10,499 nt of DNA, taken from positions 1 to 10,499 of the forward strand of contig JBJEKU010000068.1 in the NCBI GenBank assembly GCA_051878795.1, in the 5' to 3' direction. Position 1 is the stretch's first letter; each line of letters begins with the position of its first letter. The notes beneath the pieces are model-generated. The model ran no database searches. It saw nothing but the letters and a program-made list of their open reading frames with translations, and was not told where the DNA came from. This document shows positions 6,119 through 10,499 of the stretch, piece after piece. The position numbers and the translations under genes were made by a program. The stretch comes from W1P20-047 sp051878795 (GTDB taxonomy: Bacteria; Actinomycetota; Coriobacteriia; Coriobacteriales; Eggerthellaceae).

Positions 6119-8116
6119 ATGGCGGTTGCGTGGAGCGCTAAATCCGGAAGGCATCCGATGGCCACGGTGCTTTCTGCGGCGGTATTGTGCGTCGTTCTCG
6201 CAGGGGCGATGGGCTGCATGCCAAAGGATGCTCCTGCACTCGAGAACGAAACGGGTGGATACGCCCAGTGCGGTGAAACGGGTTCGCCTGACGTCTGGGC
6301 AGGTGATGCCGATGCCTCCGATCCCGTAACAGGTGCGGATTCCGCTGGCTTGGGCGAAGGTTTGCCCGAAAGCGATGAAACGGGTTGCGCTTCCGGTCAA
6401 GATATGGAGGAATCGGACGCAGGCGGCACGGATGGAAGCGGCGCCGGGGAGGGTCCCGCCGCGGGGCCCGATGCGGGTGCCGGTGCCGATGCCGGCGATG
6501 CTGAGGGAGCGGATTCCAGTGCGGGTTCCGACCCGGTCGCGGATGGTGCGCAGGATGGGCCCGATGCGGGTGCGCAGGCGGATGCCGCCTCAGCGCAGGC
6601 TCCCGCCGCGCTCGGCACGGCGGGGGCAGCGGTCCCGGCTGCCGCGGCGCCTTCCAGGGCAACGTCGCCATCGGTGTCCTACCGCTCCCACGTGGCGGGC
6701 ACGGGCTGGAAGGCCTACGCGTCCAACGGCGGCACCTCGGGCGGCGTTGCCGCCGGCAGGGACGTGGAGGCCGTGCGCGTGAAGGTGTCGGGAATCGACG
6801 GCGGCGTGTCCTATGCGGTCTACTTCAAGGGGACCGGATGGCAGAAGGCGCGCACGGCCGCCCAGACGGCCGGCACCACCGGCAAGTCCACGCCCATCCA
6901 GGCGTTCCGCGCCAAGCTGACAGGCGCGGCGGCGCGATCCTACGACCTGTTCTACCGCGTCTACGTGCGCGGCCTGGGCTGGCTTGACTGGACGAGCGGA
7001 TGGAAGGCGGCGGGCACCACCGGCTACGGGCGCGCGCTGCAGGGCCTGCAGATGAGGCTCGTGCGCAAGTCCGACCCCGCGCCCTCCTCCGCCGGCTCGG
7101 CCGCCCCGGTGGCCTACGTGTCGGCCCCCAAGGTATCCGTTTCCTCGCACGTGCAGAACATCGGCTGGCAGAAGGCCGTGGGCAACAATAAGGTGTCGGG
7201 CACCACGGGTAAGGGGCTGCGTATGGAAGCGGTCCGTATCAGCATCAGCAACAGCAGGCTGACGGGTGGCGCCCGTACAAGCGCGCATGTGCAGAACATC
7301 GGTTGGATGAAGTACGTGGGAAACGGCAAGACTGCCGGTACCACGGGCAAGGGGTTGCGTATCGAGGCCGTGAAGCTGGGCCTGAACGGACAGATGGCGA
7401 AGGTCTACGATGTCCGTTGCAAGGTGCATGTCCAGAATATCGGCTGGACCGATTGGGCGAGTGCTTACAAGATTGCGGGAACGAGTGGCCGTGCGCTTCG
7501 TCTGGAGGGCATCAAGGTCTACGTCACCTTGAAGGACAACGAGAAGAAGCCTTCGAACAATACCGGCTCTACATCCGATCCCACACCTTCCCCCACGCCT
7601 GCCTTATCCAAGAACATCATGGGGACGTCTGCGATATCGGCATCAAAGCTCGCCTCATGGTATCGGGGGATGTATGGGAACGGTGCGTATCCCAGCGGAG
7701 CGCTTTCCAGGGGCGGTGCCTCCACTATCGAGCGGTTCTCCAACTTGGTGGCAAGCGAGGCGAAAGCGGAAGGCGTGCGTGCCGAAGTGGTCTTTGCCCA
7801 GATGATGTTCGAAACCGGGCATTTGAACTATGGCGGTTTGGTTGATGTGAGTCAGTTCAACTATTGCGGATTGAAGACTTCCGATGGTGCTGCCTTCCAA
7901 AGTTTCCCGGATGTCCGCACCGGCATCAGGGCGCACGTGCAGCATCTGAAGGCATACGCGTCCACTGCGTCATTGGCGAACGCTTGCGTCGATCCGCGCT
8001 TCAACCTGGTTACCCGCGGAATCGCCCCTACGCTGGATGGGCTTTCCACCCGCTGGTCGAACGAAAGCGATTACGGTGAGAGGGTGTACGATTATCTGAA
8101 AAGGATTGTCGCATGA
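6119..8116 (+). CDS. Exported glucosaminidase with six ChW repeats (peptidoglycan hydrolase)
   Basis: This 665-aa exported protein should cut the glycan strands of peptidoglycan. Layout: a signal with a basic n-region and a hydrophobic core (residues 14-32) ending AMGC, so Cys33 could be lipidated although Ala at -3 is atypical; an acidic Ala/Gly/Asp-rich spacer (about 34-185); six ChW repeats (about 187-472; key Trp197, 350, 396 and 443 in the GTGW and HVQNIGW motifs), split three plus three by a PAPSSAGSAAP linker; a Ser/Thr/Pro/Asn linker; then a glucosaminidase domain (about 503-665). That domain carries AEVVFAQMMFETGHL (likely catalytic Glu565), QFNYCGL, GIRAHVQHLKAYA, DPRF and a final YGERVYDYL, as in endo-beta-N-acetylglucosaminidase domains. 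ATG 6119 is chosen over ATG 6083 because AAGGAG (6108-6113) sits 5 nt upstream and the signal peptide then starts correctly. Its repeat region is nearly identical in DNA to that of the next gene. ChW repeats are thought to bind the cell wall, but the ligand is not known. Confidence 0.9.
   Translation: MAVAWSAKSGRHPMATVLSAAVLCVVLAGAMGCMPKDAPALENETGGYAQCGETGSPDVWAGDADASDPVTGADSAGLGEGLPESDETGCASGQDMEESDAGGTDGSGAGEGPAAGPDAGAGADAGDAEGADSSAGSDPVADGAQDGPDAGAQADAASAQAPAALGTAGAAVPAAAAPSRATSPSVSYRSHVAGTGWKAYASNGGTSGGVAAGRDVEAVRVKVSGIDGGVSYAVYFKGTGWQKARTAAQTAGTTGKSTPIQAFRAKLTGAAARSYDLFYRVYVRGLGWLDWTSGWKAAGTTGYGRALQGLQMRLVRKSDPAPSSAGSAAPVAYVSAPKVSVSSHVQNIGWQKAVGNNKVSGTTGKGLRMEAVRISISNSRLTGGARTSAHVQNIGWMKYVGNGKTAGTTGKGLRIEAVKLGLNGQMAKVYDVRCKVHVQNIGWTDWASAYKIAGTSGRALRLEGIKVYVTLKDNEKKPSNNTGSTSDPTPSPTPALSKNIMGTSAISASKLASWYRGMYGNGAYPSGALSRGGASTIERFSNLVASEAKAEGVRAEVVFAQMMFETGHLNYGGLVDVSQFNYCGLKTSDGAAFQSFPDVRTGIRAHVQHLKAYASTASLANACVDPRFNLVTRGIAPTLDGLSTRWSNESDYGERVYDYLKRIVA
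6422..6661 (+). repeat. Acidic low-complexity spacer (Ala/Gly/Asp) in the glucosaminidase gene
   Basis: This DNA is dominated by GATGC, GGTGC and GCGGGTGC-like units that encode PDAGAGADAGDAEGADSS-type sequence. It predicts a disordered, negatively charged stalk between signal and repeats. A homologous but rearranged copy occurs at about 8520-8726, where the matching stretch (6434-6571 against 8529-8636) is 30 nt shorter. Such short units are prone to replication slippage. Confidence 0.7.
6572..7220 (+). repeat. Copy 1 of a 649-bp direct repeat shared by the two hydrolase genes
   Basis: Compared by eye with 8637-9285, only five positions differ (6601, 6628, 6631, 6640 and 7210), and the core 6641-7209 (569 bp) is identical. 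The four differences at the left end leave the protein unchanged. The repeat encodes the end of the acidic spacer, ChW repeats 1-3, the linker and most of repeat 4. Sequence diverges abruptly after 7220. Confidence 0.92.
6674..7534 (+). repeat. Six tandem ChW-repeat units in the glucosaminidase
   Basis: Units of about 45 codons share an H-V-x-x-x-G-W start and a GTTGKGLRxEAV-type end. Units 1-3 are divergent (HVAGTGW, YFKGTGW, YVRGLGW). Units 4-6 are canonical (HVQNIGW three times). Spacing between the Trp codons of units 4, 5 and 6 is 46-47 codons. Confidence 0.85.
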
Positions 8117-8169
8117 TCGGCGATGGAGCCATGTGCATGAAATCGGCCGGAAAGGTCTTATAAGGATGG

Positions 8170-8176
8170 AAAGGGG
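8170..8176 (+). promoter_or_regulatory. Ribosome binding site that fixes the amidase start
   Basis: AAAGGGG lies 7 nt before ATG 8184. The alternative ATG at 8166 has only AAGG directly against it and the TTG at 8106 would overlap the preceding gene, so 8184 is chosen. It also gives a clean signal peptide. Confidence 0.7.
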
Positions 8177-8183
8177 TGCATCG

Positions 8184-10178
8184 ATGGGGTTTTACACGGG
8201 CAGGCGCTTTACGGGTTTTGCAGTGGCGTTTGCCATCCTTGCAGTATTGTTCTGCGCCTTCGGCGTGTTCAATGCAGCGTACGCCGAAGAAACTTCAGGA
8301 ATCCTGCCGGATGAAGGTGCGAAGGCGCTTTGCCAGGATTCGGATACAGGGCGAGAAAGCGGTGCTTTGCCAGAAGCCGATGGAAACCCGGCTGCAACGG
8401 TAAACGAGGGAGGGGAGTCCTCTTCCGCAGCTGGATCCGGTGTTGAAGGAGTGACGCAATTCCCCGTTCAATTGCCGGCTTCTGTCGGGGAGCCTGCTGA
8501 AGGCAACCCCGGTGAAGGCCTTGCTGACGGAAGCGGTGCCGGGGAGGGTCCCGCCGCAGGGTCCGATGCGGATGCCGGTGCCGATGCGGATGCCGGGCCG
8601 GCCGCTGACGGTGTGCAGGATGCCTCCGATGTGGCAGCGCAGGCGGATGCCGCCTCAGCGCAGGCCCCCGCCGCGCTCGGCACGGCGGGGGCGGCAGTCC
8701 CGGCCGCCGCGGCGCCTTCCAGGGCAACGTCGCCATCGGTGTCCTACCGCTCCCACGTGGCGGGCACGGGCTGGAAGGCCTACGCGTCCAACGGCGGCAC
8801 CTCGGGCGGCGTTGCCGCCGGCAGGGACGTGGAGGCCGTGCGCGTGAAGGTGTCGGGAATCGACGGCGGCGTGTCCTATGCGGTCTACTTCAAGGGGACC
8901 GGATGGCAGAAGGCGCGCACGGCCGCCCAGACGGCCGGCACCACCGGCAAGTCCACGCCCATCCAGGCGTTCCGCGCCAAGCTGACAGGCGCGGCGGCGC
9001 GATCCTACGACCTGTTCTACCGCGTCTACGTGCGCGGCCTGGGCTGGCTTGACTGGACGAGCGGATGGAAGGCGGCGGGCACCACCGGCTACGGGCGCGC
9101 GCTGCAGGGCCTGCAGATGAGGCTCGTGCGCAAGTCCGACCCCGCGCCCTCCTCCGCCGGCTCGGCCGCCCCGGTGGCCTACGTGTCGGCCCCCAAGGTA
9201 TCCGTTTCCTCGCACGTGCAGAACATCGGCTGGCAGAAGGCCGTGGGCAACAATAAGGTGTCGGGCACCACGGGCAAGGGGCTGCAGGTGGAAGCGATGC
9301 GCACTTCGGTGACCAAGAGCGGCCTGACCGGCGGTTTGAGCACGAAGGCCCACGTGCAGAACATCGGCTGGAAGAGCTGGGTCGGTAACGGCAAGACCGC
9401 CGGCACCACCGGTCGCTCCCTGCAGATGGAAGCCGCGCAGATGAAGCTCACCGGCAATCTGGCCAAGGTGTACGACCTGTACTACCAGGCCCACGTGCAG
9501 AACATCGGCTGGATGGACTGGGTGAAGGCGGGTGCCACCGCGGGTACTACCGGCAGGGGTCTGCAGATCGAGGCGGTCAAGGTCTATGTGACCTTGAAGG
9601 GAGGCAAGGCGCCTGGAAAGGTGGTAACCCCTATCACCGGCTCGTATATCTACCTTGATGCAGGCCATGGCTACAGTGGCTCGGCGGGCTACGATCCCGG
9701 CGCATGTGCGAATGGCTATTTCGAGGCAAGCGAGACCAAGAACCTGGTCGGCAAGGTTGCCTCATACGCCCAAAGCCTGTACGGCTTGAAGGTGTATAAC
9801 GGCACTGATTCCAACCTGAACTTCCCCGATCGCCAGAACGACGCTCTGAAGCGGGGATGCACGGCATATCTGTCCATACACTTCAATGCGGGTGGCGGAA
9901 CCGGTACCGAGACCTATAGTTCTTCCCAATACGGTGCAAGCGGTTCTGCGAAGCTGCAGAGTATCGTTCATGGCAATCTGGTAGCTGCAACGGGTCTGGC
10001 GGATCGTGGCCAGAAGGACTATGGATACAGTGTCCTGTGCGGCAGGGTGCCCGCGGTGCTGTGCGAAATCGCGTTCATCGACAATTCGAGCGATATGTAC
10101 CTGTACAAGAAGCGCGAAGACCAGGTGGCGCGCGCCTTGGCGAAGAGCCTCTACGAGGCTTCCAAGGCGGGCTTCTAG
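8184..10178 (+). CDS. Exported N-acetylmuramoyl-L-alanine amidase (Amidase_3) with six ChW repeats
   Basis: This 664-aa secreted zinc enzyme should cleave the bond between N-acetylmuramic acid and the stem peptide. A signal peptide with a hydrophobic core (FAVAFAILAVLFCAFGVF) ends in a canonical AYA-EE site, so this protein is released or wall-bound rather than lipidated. An acidic spacer follows (about 35-185), then six ChW repeats (about 187-472) at exactly the same residue numbers as in the preceding gene (Trp197, 350, 396, 443), and a short linker. The Amidase_3 domain (about 487-664) starts YIYLDAGHG (zinc ligand His495), continues through Glu514/Glu517 in a FEASETKNL stretch, and has SIHFNAG (His566) and CEIAFIDN (catalytic Glu628). 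All expected ligands are present. The gap to the preceding gene is 67 nt with no clear promoter or terminator, so the pair is probably one transcript. It ends at a strong terminator. Confidence 0.92.
   Translation: MGFYTGRRFTGFAVAFAILAVLFCAFGVFNAAYAEETSGILPDEGAKALCQDSDTGRESGALPEADGNPAATVNEGGESSSAAGSGVEGVTQFPVQLPASVGEPAEGNPGEGLADGSGAGEGPAAGSDADAGADADAGPAADGVQDASDVAAQADAASAQAPAALGTAGAAVPAAAAPSRATSPSVSYRSHVAGTGWKAYASNGGTSGGVAAGRDVEAVRVKVSGIDGGVSYAVYFKGTGWQKARTAAQTAGTTGKSTPIQAFRAKLTGAAARSYDLFYRVYVRGLGWLDWTSGWKAAGTTGYGRALQGLQMRLVRKSDPAPSSAGSAAPVAYVSAPKVSVSSHVQNIGWQKAVGNNKVSGTTGKGLQVEAMRTSVTKSGLTGGLSTKAHVQNIGWKSWVGNGKTAGTTGRSLQMEAAQMKLTGNLAKVYDLYYQAHVQNIGWMDWVKAGATAGTTGRGLQIEAVKVYVTLKGGKAPGKVVTPITGSYIYLDAGHGYSGSAGYDPGACANGYFEASETKNLVGKVASYAQSLYGLKVYNGTDSNLNFPDRQNDALKRGCTAYLSIHFNAGGGTGTETYSSSQYGASGSAKLQSIVHGNLVAATGLADRGQKDYGYSVLCGRVPAVLCEIAFIDNSSDMYLYKKREDQVARALAKSLYEASKAGF
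8637..9285 (+). repeat. Copy 2 of the 649-bp direct repeat
   Basis: This is the partner of 6572-7220, offset by 2065 bp, with the identical core at 8706-9274. The two gene starts (6119 and 8184) are also exactly 2065 bp apart, so the two copies are in register within their proteins. After 9285 the two genes still encode the same repeat family but differ at many codons. Confidence 0.92.
8739..9599 (+). repeat. Six tandem ChW-repeat units in the amidase
   Basis: The architecture and length equal those of the first hydrolase. Units 1-3 and most of unit 4 are identical in DNA. Units 5 and 6 are paralogous but diverged (HVQNIGWKSWVGNGKTAG and HVQNIGWMDWVKAGATAG), without any net insertion or deletion. 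Confidence 0.85.
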
Positions 10179-10213
10179 CCTCGCTTTCCAAAACGGGAGG
10201 GAAGCGGTGGTAC

Positions 10214-10243
10214 GGCCGGTTGGCATACGCCAGCCGGCCTTTT
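10214..10243 (+). terminator. Intrinsic terminator after the hydrolase pair
   Basis: An 11-bp stem GGCCGGTTGGC / GCCAGCCGGCC (10214-10224 with 10229-10239, one G-U pair) has a 4-nt loop and is followed directly by TTTT (10240-10243). It lies 35 nt after the amidase stop. This is a textbook rho-independent terminator on the + strand. Confidence 0.88.
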
Positions 10244-10290
10244 GCATTGCGCGTGCCCAATAGAGTGCGTTTCCCCTGAGATGCGGGAAC

Positions 10291-10299
10291 TGGCATAAT
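10291..10299 (+). promoter_or_regulatory. Candidate extended -10 promoter for the downstream glycosyltransferase
   Basis: TGG-CATAAT gives a TGn extension and a hexamer with five of six consensus bases. The -35 region (around 10270-10276, TTTCCCC) is poor, as is common with extended -10 promoters. It follows the terminator and would give a leader of about 35-40 nt before ATG 10343. Confidence 0.45.
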
Positions 10300-10342
10300 C
10301 GGACGGGTATGGATTTGGCCCCGTATCGGGAAGGAGCCCGGA

Positions 10343-10499
10343 ATGGATCGGATCGAGCATCCTGCGGTATCGCTGCTGGTGCCCATCTACAATGTCGAGC
10401 GCTATCTCGCGGAATGCCTGGATTCCGCTGTCGGGCAGAGCCTTCAGGACATCGAGATCATCTGCATCAATGACGGCTCCACCGATTCGTCCCGTCAGA
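10343..10499 (+). CDS. Glycosyltransferase family 2, N-terminal fragment
   Basis: The first 52 residues are visible; the gene runs off the window. AVSLLVPIYNVERYLAECLD followed by SLQDIEIICINDGSTDSS is the N-terminal nucleotide-sugar-binding part of GT-A family 2 transferases: V-P-x-Y-N-x-E, then the I-x-I-N-D-G-S-x-D motif whose Asp contacts the nucleotide. There is no signal peptide, so the active site should be cytoplasmic. AAGGAG (10331-10336) precedes ATG 10343 by 6 nt, giving a confident start. It follows a terminator and a plausible promoter, so it begins a new transcript. Because a glycosyltransferase also lies at the left edge, the hydrolase pair seems to be embedded in a larger surface-polysaccharide region. 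Donor and acceptor cannot be told from this part. Confidence 0.9.
   Translation, partial: MDRIEHPAVSLLVPIYNVERYLAECLDSAVGQSLQDIEIICINDGSTDSSRQ

Noticed and set aside
5288..6400. 370-codon - strand open frame across the terminator, GNAT gene and hydrolase start
   Set aside because: It runs through a perfect terminator stem and the GNAT gene, and its product shows no recognisable fold or signal.
6674..7534. CRISPR-like regular repeats
   Set aside because: The periodicity comes from protein repeats of about 45 codons that stay in frame; units are not identical and there are no unique spacers.
8159..8164. TATAAG as a promoter between the two hydrolases
   Set aside because: Transcription would start on or next to the ribosome binding site, leaving almost no leader, and no -35 is seen.
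6572..9285. Insertion sequence or transposon bounded by direct repeats
   Set aside because: The repeats are coding parts of two hydrolases. No transposase, terminal inverted repeats or target duplication is visible between them.
8655..9668. 337-codon - strand open frame, with a matching one at 6590-7429
   Set aside because: These are antisense shadows of the ChW region; they recur only because the DNA itself is repeated.

Overview
The window comes from a high-GC Gram-positive bacterium. The dTDP-L-rhamnose genes sit beside a lipid-linked polysaccharide flippase and family 2 glycosyltransferases, and two exported wall hydrolases carry ChW (Clostridial hydrophobic, W) repeats. That mix, with GC-rich codons and frequent GTG/TTG starts, best fits a host-associated actinobacterium of the Coriobacteriia (Collinsella/Olsenella/Eggerthella type). 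The placement is an inference from gene content; no rRNA or tRNA is present to confirm it.

All genes read on the + strand. Positions 2-5298 are a surface-polysaccharide block: the 3' end of a family 2 glycosyltransferase, a Wzx-type flippase, then the four dTDP-rhamnose genes in the order rmlA-rmlD-rmlB-rmlC with 1-nt overlaps or a 1-nt gap. A strong hairpin (5348-5377) closes the block. A lone GNAT acetyltransferase follows (5483-6013).

Positions 6119-10178 hold two tandem exported peptidoglycan hydrolases of nearly equal size (665 and 664 aa). Each has an export signal, a long acidic Ala/Gly/Asp-rich spacer and six ChW repeats. The first ends in a glucosaminidase domain (cuts glycan strands) and the second in a zinc N-acetylmuramoyl-L-alanine amidase domain (cuts peptide from glycan). 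A good intrinsic terminator follows (10214-10243), then a new family 2 glycosyltransferase runs off the right edge, so the polysaccharide locus appears to continue.

The most striking signal is a 649-bp direct repeat shared by the two hydrolase genes (6572-7220 and 8637-9285, spacing 2065 bp). It contains a 569-bp core that I read as perfectly identical, including third codon positions, while the sequence on both sides has diverged. The two start codons are also exactly 2065 bp apart, so both proteins keep the same residue numbering through all six repeats (to residue 472). This points to recent gene conversion or cassette exchange of a common wall-targeting scaffold carrying different catalytic heads. 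Recombination across the repeat would give an in-frame hybrid gene.

Together the genes make an activated rhamnose donor, assemble and flip a rhamnose-containing wall or surface polysaccharide, and remodel the peptidoglycan to which such polymers are usually attached.
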